Source of the DNA: an uncultured Alphaproteobacteria bacterium | GTDB lineage: Bacteria > Pseudomonadota > Alphaproteobacteria > RF32 > CAG-239 | Direction: 5' to 3' | Assembly (NCBI GenBank): GCA_944391355.1 | Contig: CALXTG010000005.1 | Location: 1-7,306, forward strand | Length of the DNA: 7,306 nucleotides | In this document: piece by piece, positions 1 to 5,487 of the stretch | How the letters are laid out: each line of letters starts with the position of its first letter | How positions within the stretch are numbered: position 1 is the first letter of the stretch | The notes under the pieces: model-generated | Seen by the model: only the letters and a program-made list of their open reading frames with translations | The model's database searches: none | Told to the model about the DNA's origin: nothing | Made by a program: the position numbers and the translations under genes

Positions 1-1733
1 CAATTGATAATCCTTCTTCTTATTACACCGCTTCTTCCTTAAATAATCGCGCCGCCGATTTAACCGCTTTGTTAGACGCTATGTCGCAGGGAATACAGAC
101 GATTAAAGCGGCCAGCGAAGCGATTGACTCCGGTACTAAATTTCTTGAACAGGCCAAAGCCGTCGCCAATCAGGCCCTCGAAAAATCAGCCGATATTGCC
201 GCTAAAGTCTCAAATGAAACCGAACTGCTGGCAGCAATCGCATCCGGAAAAGAAGGCCTGATTGTCCTGGAAAATGATATTATCATGTCGGAAAATCAAA
301 CCATCCAGCTTCAAAAAGGTCAATCTCTGGTCGGCGCCGCCTATCTCGGTTCTTCTAAAAAAACTTCCCTGACTTTTAATATTACCGGAAATTCTCAAGA
401 TGCCATACAGGCGGCCGATAATTCTTTGTTCAGTGATTTCACTGTTAATTATAATACCGATATTCAAAATAATTCTGTTGCCGTAATTCATGGTCGGAAC
501 ACTCAAGATGTGACAGTACAGAATATGGATATTAATGTAAACAGCAGCCATAATAACGGTACAGGAATTTCGGCAGTTAAAACCTCCGGCGGCTCTATGC
601 GTCTAAAAGGCATCAATAATATCAATTGTAACGGGCTTTTTCGCACTTACGGTGTTATGGCTGCCCATCAGGGACAAATGGATATCGAGGGTAATTTAAA
701 TGTCAAAACGACAGGAACACTCTCTTTTGCTCTTGTTTCAACAGCACAGTCATCAGTTACGTTAAAAAAAGGGATGATATATAACGTCGATGCGACCTCT
801 TACGCATTATTGGCATCAGCTCAAAGTACGGTAAAAAGTGAAAATAATGTTACCATAAATACAACGGCGGCCTTTGGAGCAGAGGGCTCTTCCGGACCGA
901 CATACGGCGGAAATACATTTTATTTTTCCTCGGGAACTAAAATTAATGTGCTCAATACTGCTCTGATAAATCTTTCCGTTTCAGAAAACATAAATCCTCA
1001 TTCCAGCTATAACGGCAATGTTTTAGCTATGGAAGCAGGTGTTGAAATTTCCTGGAAAAATGGTGCTAATATCGGCACTTGGCGCAATGATAATGAAATT
1101 ATAATAGACAGAACAACGACAGGCTGGACGCTAAGTCCGCTTAATATTCCCGGTATGAACAAGATTTCCGATCACTTCGTTGTTATTCCCGATATCGATG
1201 CAGAAATGGCAAAAGATAAAGAACCGGCTGAAGGTTATAAAGCTGATTATGGCAAGAGCAGCGAGCAATATAATTTATTGCTGACCCAGTATAACTCTCT
1301 AATGGGAGATGCCGCTTATAAAGGCATCAATCTGCTTGACGGCCAAAATCTGAAAATCAATTTCAATGAAGACCGTTCGTCTAAAATAGAAGTTGCGGGT
1401 GTTAAAGCCGACAGCGAGAGTTTGGGATTAAAGACCAACGAATGGAAAACGGCTGAGGATATTGAAAAATCTGTTTCCGAACTGGAAGAAGCAATTAACT
1501 CGCTGCGCTCTTTTGCCTCCGCATTCGGCAATTATTATTCAATTATTACCACCCGCCAGGATTTCACCGAAAATCTGATAAATGTTCTGGAAGAAGGCGC
1601 CGATAAACTGACCCTTGCCGATATGAACCAGGAATCAGCCAATATGCTGGCTTTGCAGACCTCCCAGCAGCTGGCGGTTAATTCGCTTTCACTCGCCTCT
1701 CAGGCTTCTCAAGCCGTTTTAAGATTGTTTTAA
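1..1733 (+). CDS. Flagellin, 5'-partial, with inserted beta-helix-like domain
   Basis: Major filament subunit of the flagellum, exported by the flagellar type III apparatus and polymerised outside the cell. The reading frame is open from position 3 to the TAA at 1731-1733 (576 residues visible). The true start lies upstream, because position 3 opens directly into the conserved DNPSSYYTASSLNNRAADL segment; about 40-45 residues are probably missing. N-terminal D1 helix: about nt 81-200 (GIQTIKAASEAID...AKAVANQAL). A long Asn/Ser/Thr-rich beta domain follows at about 207-1157. The second N-terminal D1 segment then resumes near 1239 (YNLLLTQYNSLMGDAAYKGINLLDG), followed by the NFNEDRSS hairpin, the C-terminal D1 helices and the terminal D0 helix ending SLASQASQAVLRLF. 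The family assignment is firm. The beta-helix reading of the insert rests on rung periodicity. The domain carries one cysteine (codon 627-629), uncommon in flagellins. The gene symbol is left empty because paralogues (fliC/fljK/flaA type) cannot be told apart here. Confidence 0.93.
   Translation, partial: IDNPSSYYTASSLNNRAADLTALLDAMSQGIQTIKAASEAIDSGTKFLEQAKAVANQALEKSADIAAKVSNETELLAAIASGKEGLIVLENDIIMSENQTIQLQKGQSLVGAAYLGSSKKTSLTFNITGNSQDAIQAADNSLFSDFTVNYNTDIQNNSVAVIHGRNTQDVTVQNMDINVNSSHNNGTGISAVKTSGGSMRLKGINNINCNGLFRTYGVMAAHQGQMDIEGNLNVKTTGTLSFALVSTAQSSVTLKKGMIYNVDATSYALLASAQSTVKSENNVTINTTAAFGAEGSSGPTYGGNTFYFSSGTKINVLNTALINLSVSENINPHSSYNGNVLAMEAGVEISWKNGANIGTWRNDNEIIIDRTTTGWTLSPLNIPGMNKISDHFVVIPDIDAEMAKDKEPAEGYKADYGKSSEQYNLLLTQYNSLMGDAAYKGINLLDGQNLKINFNEDRSSKIEVAGVKADSESLGLKTNEWKTAEDIEKSVSELEEAINSLRSFASAFGNYYSIITTRQDFTENLINVLEEGADKLTLADMNQESANMLALQTSQQLAVNSLSLASQASQAVLRLF
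207..1157 (+). other. Beta-helix-like insertion domain within the flagellin
   Basis: About 315 residues separate the first from the second N-terminal D1 helix of the flagellin. The domain opens with NETELLAAIASGKEGLIVLEND, a pattern common at the N-cap of pectate-lyase-like right-handed beta-helices (eLl-Ai-sG--g-I-L--di), followed by a TIQLQKGQSLVGA strand. Short hydrophobic strands recur every 24-30 residues after that. Composition is rich in Asn, Ser, Thr and Gly and poor in charge, as expected for a surface-exposed solenoid. No catalytic metal motif such as HExxH is visible, so this is not a flagellinolysin-type protease insert. A carbohydrate-binding, adhesive or purely structural role is possible but not shown. 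Confidence 0.7.
402..890 (+). repeat. Degenerate 24-30-residue rungs in the flagellin insert
   Basis: Equivalent strand starts lie at codons near 405, 477, 567, 648, 726, 801 and 873, spaced 24, 30, 27, 26, 25 and 24 residues apart. The clearest neighbouring pair reads SFALVSTAQSSV (from 723) and SYALLASAQSTV (from 798). The preceding unit, YGVMAAHQGQMDIEGNLNV, starts at 648. Each unit is a short aliphatic/aromatic strand, a polar turn, and a second strand ending in N-V or I-N. The repeat is visible in protein, not in DNA, so it reflects an old solenoid rather than a recent tandem duplication. Confidence 0.6.
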
Positions 1734-1740
1734 ATTTTTA

Positions 1741-1770
1741 ATTGCAGGGGGATAAATGCAATCTCTGCTT
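1741..1770 (+). terminator. Possible weak terminator or hairpin after the flagellin gene
   Basis: Seven bases after the flagellin stop lies ATTGCA (1741-1746), perfectly repeated in inverted form as TGCAAT (1757-1762) around a 10-nt loop. A competing stem pairs GCAGGG (1744-1749) with CTCTGC (1763-1768) through one G-U pair, followed only by TTTAC. Neither has the long GC stem and T-run of a good intrinsic terminator, so some readthrough into hfq is plausible. Confidence 0.25.
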
Positions 1771-1785
1771 TACTAATTTAACAAA

Positions 1786-1812
1786 ATGTTGTTACAATTG
1801 AGCGAACAACAT
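1786..1812 (+). promoter_or_regulatory. 8-bp perfect inverted repeat in the hfq leader
   Basis: ATGTTGTT (1786-1793) and AACAACAT (1805-1812) are exact reverse complements separated by 11 nt. The right arm ends six bases before the Shine-Dalgarno sequence of hfq and overlaps the first base of a TATAAT. It could be a protein operator (arm centres about 19 bp apart) or an RNA hairpin that affects hfq translation. The repeat is seen directly; its function is inferred. Confidence 0.45.
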
Positions 1813-1817
1813 ATAAT
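1789..1817 (+). promoter_or_regulatory. Candidate sigma-70 promoter before hfq, awkwardly placed
   Basis: TTGTTA (1789-1794, four of six to consensus) and a perfect TATAAT (1812-1817) are 17 bp apart, the ideal spacing. However, the start site predicted about 7 nt beyond the -10 box would be near 1824, downstream of the AAGGA ribosome-binding site (1818-1822) and only about 7 nt before the ATG. Used this way it would give a nearly leaderless mRNA without a Shine-Dalgarno sequence. Either the match is coincidental or the transcript is unusual. Confidence 0.35.
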
Positions 1818-1830
1818 AAGGAACACTCCT

Positions 1831-2052
1831 ATGACTCAAAATGTTCAGGATGATTTTTTGAATAAACTGAAAAATGATAAAGTTTCTGTAACGGTTTTCT
1901 TGGTAAACGGGGTAAAATTGCAGGGGCTGATTACGTGGTTTGACAGCTTTTCTCTGCTGCTGCGCCGTGACGGGCATACGCAGCTTATTTATAAGCATGC
2001 CGTTTCGACCATTATGCCCGGAGCGCCGATAGAGTTTGAAATCGAAGAATAG
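1831..2052 (+). CDS. hfq: RNA chaperone Hfq
   Basis: Cytoplasmic Sm-like ring hexamer that binds small RNAs and mRNAs, promotes their pairing and influences mRNA stability. The 73-residue product has the Sm1 motif at residues 10-45 (VFLVNGVKLQG, FDSF, LLLRRDGH) and the Sm2 motif LIYKHAVSTIMP at 52-63, including the YKHA signature that contacts U-rich RNA on the proximal face. Q6 and F40 (of FDSF) match proximal-site residues of E. coli Hfq. The rim patch is K14/N15/K17 where E. coli has R16/R17/R19. The tail is short and acidic (IEFEIEE). The ATG at 1831 is chosen over the in-frame ATG at 1786 because AAGGA (1818-1822) sits 8 nt upstream and the homologous region begins near NVQDDFLN. hflX follows after 2 nt, the common alphaproteobacterial arrangement. 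Confidence 0.97.
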   Translation: MTQNVQDDFLNKLKNDKVSVTVFLVNGVKLQGLITWFDSFSLLLRRDGHTQLIYKHAVSTIMPGAPIEFEIEE

Positions 2053-2054
2053 AT

Positions 2055-3365
2055 TTGCCCGTCATTGAATTAAATAAAAATTACCAGACTAAGGCTTGCG
2101 TGGTTTTTCCTCAGATTACCGCCAAGCCTGTCTCTTTGTCTGCCGAGGCTCGTTTGGACGAAGCCGTCGGTTTGGCTCGGGCTATTGATCTTAACGTCGT
2201 TATCAAAGAGATTGTAAAACTGCGTGAAATAAAACCCGGCGCCTTTTTCAGCAGCGGTTTTATCGAGCGGATGAAACTTCTGCTCGAAGAACAGGGTGTT
2301 GAAGTCTTTATTGTAGATTCTGCCATTTCACCGCTGCAGCAACGTAATCTGGAAAAGAAATTAGGGGTTAAGGTTATTGACCGGACGGCGCTGATTCTTG
2401 AGATTTTTGGAGAAAGAGCCCAAACCCGCGAAGGGAAGCTTCAGGTAGAACTGGCGCATCTGACCTATCAGCGCAGCCGGCTGGTTCGCAGTTGGACGCA
2501 TCTCGAAAGGCAGCGCGGCGGCGCCGGATTTCTGGGCGGCCCCGGTGAAACTCAGATTGAACTTGACCGCCGTATCATTGATGACAAAATCGTCCGTATC
2601 AAAAAAGAACTGGAAAAGGTAAAAAAGACCAGGGAATTACAGCGCTCGGCACGCCGGAAAATTCCTTTTCCCGTCGTGGCGCTGGTCGGTTATACCAATG
2701 CTGGTAAATCTACTTTGTTTAATGCTTTATCCCGCGCCGGAGTTTTTGCCGAAGATCTGCTCTTTGCCACTCTGGATCCGGCAATGCGGAAAATAAAACT
2801 GCCTTCGGGCCGCGCGGTTATTCTTTCAGATACCGTCGGGTTTATTGCCGATCTGCCTCATGAGCTGATAATGGCTTTCCGCGCCACGCTTGAAGAAGTT
2901 TTGGCCGCGGATATCATTGTACATGTCCGCGATGTTGCTAATCCGGATTCTTCGGCTCAAAAACAAGATGTTATCAGCGTTTTACAAAGCCTAGGATTAA
3001 ACAATATAGAAAATCAACCGCATTATATTGAAGTTTTAAATAAAATTGACTTATTGGATAACAGCGCCAAAACAGAGTTGGCTGCATCTGCCCGCAAGCG
3101 CCGAAATACGGCGGTTGTTTCGGCCGTCAGCGGGGAGGGACTGGCTGATTTTCTTGATAAACTGGATAAAACTCTCTCCTATCATCATCGTCTAGCCGAA
3201 GTAACGATTAATGCCGCCGACGGCGCGCTTCTCGCCTGGCTTTATAAAAACTCGGAAATTCTTTCTTCCCAACAGAAAAATGAATTGTTTACTTTCCGGA
3301 TACGCATTGGCGAAAGCGAGTTGCAGCGCCTTTCCGGGCGAACAGAAGTTAAAACTTTGGATTAG
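2055..3365 (+). CDS. hflX: GTPase HflX, ribosome splitting and rescue factor
   Basis: Cytoplasmic GTPase of the Obg-HflX branch. Family members bind the 50S subunit or 70S ribosomes and split stalled or hibernating ribosomes, notably after heat stress. The 436-residue product has the N-terminal HflX domain (EARLDEAVGLARAIDLNVV near residue 31; KPGAFFSSG), the linker helix region with GGAGFLGGPGETQIELDRR, and the G domain. In the G domain G1 is GYTNAGKS (212-219), G3 is DTVGF (259-263), G4 is NKID (329-332) and G5 is SAVSGEG (356-362). A short C-terminal domain follows. All nucleotide-binding motifs are intact. The start is TTG at 2055: an in-frame stop lies at 2037-2039, and no other start codon occurs before the GTG at 2100, which would cut conserved sequence. 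GAAGAA at the end of hfq may serve as its ribosome-binding site, so translation is probably coupled to hfq. Confidence 0.95.
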   Translation: MPVIELNKNYQTKACVVFPQITAKPVSLSAEARLDEAVGLARAIDLNVVIKEIVKLREIKPGAFFSSGFIERMKLLLEEQGVEVFIVDSAISPLQQRNLEKKLGVKVIDRTALILEIFGERAQTREGKLQVELAHLTYQRSRLVRSWTHLERQRGGAGFLGGPGETQIELDRRIIDDKIVRIKKELEKVKKTRELQRSARRKIPFPVVALVGYTNAGKSTLFNALSRAGVFAEDLLFATLDPAMRKIKLPSGRAVILSDTVGFIADLPHELIMAFRATLEEVLAADIIVHVRDVANPDSSAQKQDVISVLQSLGLNNIENQPHYIEVLNKIDLLDNSAKTELAASARKRRNTAVVSAVSGEGLADFLDKLDKTLSYHHRLAEVTINAADGALLAWLYKNSEILSSQQKNELFTFRIRIGESELQRLSGRTEVKTLD

Positions 3366-3392
3366 GTTGTTTTCGTCCCCGGAAACATTAAA

Positions 3393-3414
3393 TCTCTCCA
3401 AGAGCGTAGGGAGA
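3393..3414 (+). promoter_or_regulatory. Small hairpin covering the lipoprotein ribosome-binding site
   Basis: TCTCTC (3393-3398) can pair with GGGAGA (3409-3414) through five Watson-Crick pairs and one G-U pair around a 10-nt loop. The right arm contains most of the AGGGAG Shine-Dalgarno sequence (3408-3413) of the gene starting at 3421. It could mask ribosome entry unless opened by translation of hflX, which ends 27 nt upstream of the left arm. The stem is short, so this is a weak call. Confidence 0.25.
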
Positions 3415-3420
3415 AAAGAA

Positions 3421-3807
3421 ATGCCAAAAATTGTTATCATGTCACTGCTGGCGGTTTTGGCTGCCTGCAGCACCAACAGTGCCAATTATAACCGGCAGCT
3501 GCAAGGCTGGATTGGTGCTTCACAGGGGATGTTAATGGCCGAATGGGGAACCCCCGATAATATTTTCTATCTGACCCCCAACAAATATGTCGTAACTTAT
3601 CTTAAGGTTGATAATGGCCCGATCGGCGGCAAAACCGATCCCTATACCGGAGAAGTCTATTATCCGGCCTTGGATACCCCCAATTATGATTTTCCGAGCA
3701 ACGGTGCCAACAGCCTTTATTACTGCAAAACCTCATTTACGATTGAAAATAATCAGGTCATTGATTATACGTTCAACGGTGATGACTGCGTTGCCGAAAG
3801 AAGATAA
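3421..3807 (+). CDS. Small lipoprotein of unknown function, possibly BamE/SmpA-like
   Basis: The 128-residue product starts with a short signal peptide (MPKIVIMSLLAVLAAC) carrying a lipobox L13-A14-A15-C16. C16 is therefore predicted to be lipidated and the protein anchored to a membrane facing the periplasm. The mature part reads QLQGWIGASQGMLMAEWGTPD, then hydrophobic strands ending VVTYLK. This W-x-G...L...WG-P-D pattern resembles small SmpA/OmlA-fold lipoproteins but is not enough to name one. C102 and C123 could form a disulphide. The start at 3421 is fixed by AGGGAG 7 nt upstream and by the signal peptide; the frame stays open further upstream only inside hflX. The gene follows hflX by 55 nt and its TAA shares a base with the next ATG, so it forms a unit with the DUF2156 gene. 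Confidence 0.85.
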   Translation: MPKIVIMSLLAVLAACSTNSANYNRQLQGWIGASQGMLMAEWGTPDNIFYLTPNKYVVTYLKVDNGPIGGKTDPYTGEVYYPALDTPNYDFPSNGANSLYYCKTSFTIENNQVIDYTFNGDDCVAERR

Positions 3808-4700
3808 TGCTGACTTTTACACCGCTTAACCGGGATTATCGCCGCGTTTATGAAGATTTATATCATCAGTGTGATGAAAAAACTGCCGATACTTCCTTTA
3901 TAAATCTCTGGGCCTGGCAGGAAAAATACGATTTTGAGTGGTCTTTTGCCGACGGCCTCTGCTGGCTGCGTCATCCGTGGAAGGGCGATTATGCATATTA
4001 TCCGCCGATTGGCAACTGGCGGCGTCAGGATTGGCCGGTGTTAATCCGTAAACATTTTCCGACCGGCGGCAACATGGTAAAAATACCCGAAACTTTGGCT
4101 TTGCTTCTGAAAAATGATCTGGACGGAGAAATTGAAATCAGCGAAGACCGTGCCAATTGGGAATATATTTATGATGTTGGCCGTCTGATTAGCCTGAGCG
4201 GGCCGGAATATAGTACCAAACGTAAACTGGCTAATCGGTTTTGCCGTGATTACAACTATAATTACAAATCGATTTCACAAGAGGATATTATCCGGATTGA
4301 GGAGTTCCAACAGCATTGGCTCACCGTTGAAACCCGGGAAGAAAAATCTGAGCAGTCCCTTCGCAGGGAGAACCGGGCGATCAGACGCCTGTTGCAAAAC
4401 TGGAATTTGTTTGAGCCTGAACTTATCGGCGGTTTTCTTGAAGCAGACAATCAGATTATTGCTTATACGATCGGCGAGCGGGTAGATAAAGACATGATCA
4501 TGATTCATTTTGAAAAAGCCCTGACCGTTTATAAAGGTGCTTATCAGGCCGTAAACCGGATATTTCTCGAAAATCTCGGTGAACCCTGTAAATATGTCAA
4601 CCGCGAACAGGATTTGGGGCTGACCGGGCTGCGCAAAGCCAAAAGCGAATATCACCCGGTTTGGTTCGTAAAAAAATATAATCTTAAGATTTTAAATTAA
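3807..4700 (+). CDS. DUF2156 / phosphatidylglycerol lysyltransferase C-terminal-like protein
   Basis: The 297-residue product matches by eye the stand-alone DUF2156 proteins (LPG_synthase_C fold, two GNAT-like lobes), related to the aminoacyl-transfer domain of MprF. Supporting segments are the Trp/Tyr-rich N-terminal lobe (FINLWAWQEKYDFEW; YYPPIGNW), the central LANRFCRDYNYNYKSI, the hydrophobic strands IGGFLEADNQIIAYTIGE, and the C-terminal signature NREQDLGLTGLRKAKSEYHP ending in VKKYNL. No membrane segments are visible, so unlike full MprF there is no flippase part and the protein is probably cytosolic. The substrate cannot be told from sequence; an aminoacyl-tRNA-dependent transfer to a lipid or peptide is only a family-based guess. 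The ATG overlaps the lipoprotein stop (TAATG), indicating translational coupling. The 3' end overlaps the opposing TrhA gene by 9 nt. Confidence 0.82.
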   Translation: MLTFTPLNRDYRRVYEDLYHQCDEKTADTSFINLWAWQEKYDFEWSFADGLCWLRHPWKGDYAYYPPIGNWRRQDWPVLIRKHFPTGGNMVKIPETLALLLKNDLDGEIEISEDRANWEYIYDVGRLISLSGPEYSTKRKLANRFCRDYNYNYKSISQEDIIRIEEFQQHWLTVETREEKSEQSLRRENRAIRRLLQNWNLFEPELIGGFLEADNQIIAYTIGERVDKDMIMIHFEKALTVYKGAYQAVNRIFLENLGEPCKYVNREQDLGLTGLRKAKSEYHPVWFVKKYNLKILN

Positions 4701-5339
4701 CACGCAGGAATAAAGTACTGCAAAAAAGTGCATAATTGTCCCGAGCAGGACAAAGAAATGCCATATTGCATGCGTATATTTTTTACTTTTCCAGACATAA
4801 AAGAAAATTCCGAATGTATAAAAAAGGCCGCCGAGAACCAAAAAGATCAGCCCGATTGTCGGCAGCTCGCTGAATAATTCGTTGGAGGCGAAAATAATCA
4901 TCCATCCCATCAGCAGATAAAGACCGATTGACCAGATTTTGGTGCCGCTGCCTTGTGTAAAGAGTTTTAGAAAAGTTCCGATAAGAGCCAGTCCCCAGAC
5001 AATTCCGAAAACCGTCCAGCCGGTTGTTCCGCGCATTGTTACCAGCAGAAAAGGAGTGTAGCTGCCGGCAATCAGATAATAGATTGAAATATGGTCAAAT
5101 TTTTTCAACCTTTTTTTTATTTCCGGGTTGGGAACGGCATGATAAACCGTTGACGCCGTATAAAGAACAATCATGGATGTTCCGAACACTGCCGTCGAAA
5201 CCACTGACCATGCATCGCCGTAAATTGCCGAAAACATTACCAGAACAACCAGTCCGGCAATGCTCAGAGCCGCGCCGATTCCGTGAATAATGCTGCTCCA
5301 GATTTCTTCTTCCGGCGTATAAGGGCGAAATGTCTGCAT
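4692..5339 (-). CDS. trhA: TrhA / haemolysin III family (PAQR) membrane protein
   Basis: The 215-residue inner-membrane protein has about seven hydrophobic helices (roughly residues 14-38, 44-65, 84-101, 106-126, 134-152, 160-182 and 191-213). PAQR/HlyIII metal-site motifs are present: E..HGIG with H19, S63-x3-H67 (STVYH), FDH with D82, GSYTPF at 92-97, and HAIWH with H190 and H194. Family members are linked to membrane fluidity homeostasis, and the older label 'haemolysin III' comes from a Bacillus cereus relative; haemolysis should not be assumed. The start is the ATG at 5337-5339: GAGG (5346-5349 on the minus strand) lies 6 nt upstream of it, while the TTG two codons earlier would touch that site. 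The gene faces away from the sigma-54-driven gene and runs tail-to-tail into the DUF2156 gene. The symbol is a family-level assignment. Confidence 0.92.
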   Translation of the reverse strand: MQTFRPYTPEEEIWSSIIHGIGAALSIAGLVVLVMFSAIYGDAWSVVSTAVFGTSMIVLYTASTVYHAVPNPEIKKRLKKFDHISIYYLIAGSYTPFLLVTMRGTTGWTVFGIVWGLALIGTFLKLFTQGSGTKIWSIGLYLLMGWMIIFASNELFSELPTIGLIFLVLGGLFYTFGIFFYVWKSKKYTHAIWHFFVLLGTIMHFFAVLYSCVLI

Positions 5340-5383
5340 TCTCAACCTCGTTCCAACATTGTATTCAGATTGCGTATTAAACT

Positions 5384-5412
5384 AAACTATATTATTCGGC
5401 GCCTTTTGACAA
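5384..5412 (-). promoter_or_regulatory. Possible sigma-70 promoter for the TrhA gene
   Basis: On the minus strand, TTGTCA (complement of 5407-5412, five of six to TTGACA) is followed 15 bp later by TATAGT (five of six to TATAAT), or 17 bp later by the weaker TAGTTT. A start near 5380 would leave a leader of about 40 nt containing the GAGG ribosome-binding site. The 15-bp spacing is short for the best -10 match, hence low confidence. Confidence 0.35.
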
Positions 5413-5445
5413 GTCAGAAAACAACGGTTAAGGACAACTCTTTTA

Positions 5446-5461
5446 CGGCACAAAATTTGCA
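5446..5461 (+). promoter_or_regulatory. Sigma-54 (RpoN) promoter
   Basis: CGGCACAAAATTTGCA matches the sigma-54 consensus TGGCACG-N4-TTGCW with two mismatches. The invariant GG (5447-5448) and GC (5459-5460) are exactly 10 nt apart. With C5460 as -12, transcription would start near 5472. That leaves a leader of about 16 nt containing GAGAGG (5477-5482) before the ATG at 5488. No enhancer site for an activator such as NtrC or FlbD was recognised in the short upstream region. Confidence 0.72.
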
Positions 5462-5487
5462 TGGAAAAGTGTGAAAGAGAGGTATTT

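Noticed and set aside
210..551. Reverse-strand open frame of 113 codons within the flagellin
   Set aside because: It is antisense to strongly conserved coding sequence, with no ribosome-binding site or recognisable domain. Other reverse or shifted frames inside hfq, hflX, DUF2156 and MBOAT were dismissed on the same grounds.
1786..1830. In-frame ATG extending hfq by 15 residues
   Set aside because: The extension lies inside the inverted repeat, has no ribosome-binding site, and does not resemble Hfq N-termini. The ATG at 1831 has AAGGA at good spacing.
3211..3420. In-frame upstream extension of the lipoprotein gene into hflX
   Set aside because: The extension overlaps conserved hflX coding sequence in another frame. 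The ATG at 3421 gives a clean signal peptide with lipobox and has AGGGAG upstream.
4680..4691. Perfect 12-bp palindrome AATCTTAAGATT
   Set aside because: It has no loop, is AT-rich, lies inside the last codons of the DUF2156 gene, and is not followed by a T-run, so it is unlikely to be a terminator.
5340..5345. TTG start two codons upstream for the TrhA gene
   Set aside because: It directly abuts the GAGG ribosome-binding site, leaving no spacing; the ATG at 5339 is well placed.
5406..5434. TTGACA at 5406-5411 as a forward sigma-70 -35 box
   Set aside because: No acceptable -10 hexamer lies 16-18 bp downstream (TTAAGG, TAAGGA or AAGGAC only). The sigma-54 match nearby is far better.
5283..5474. 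Forward open frame of 63 codons across the TrhA start and the divergent promoter region
   Set aside because: It overlaps TrhA coding sequence antisense and the sigma-54 promoter, and has no clear ribosome-binding site or domain.
5461..5487. ATG at 5461 as the start of the 218-residue protein gene
   Set aside because: It overlaps the -12 region of the sigma-54 promoter and precedes the predicted transcription start. The GAGAGG site fits the ATG at 5488.
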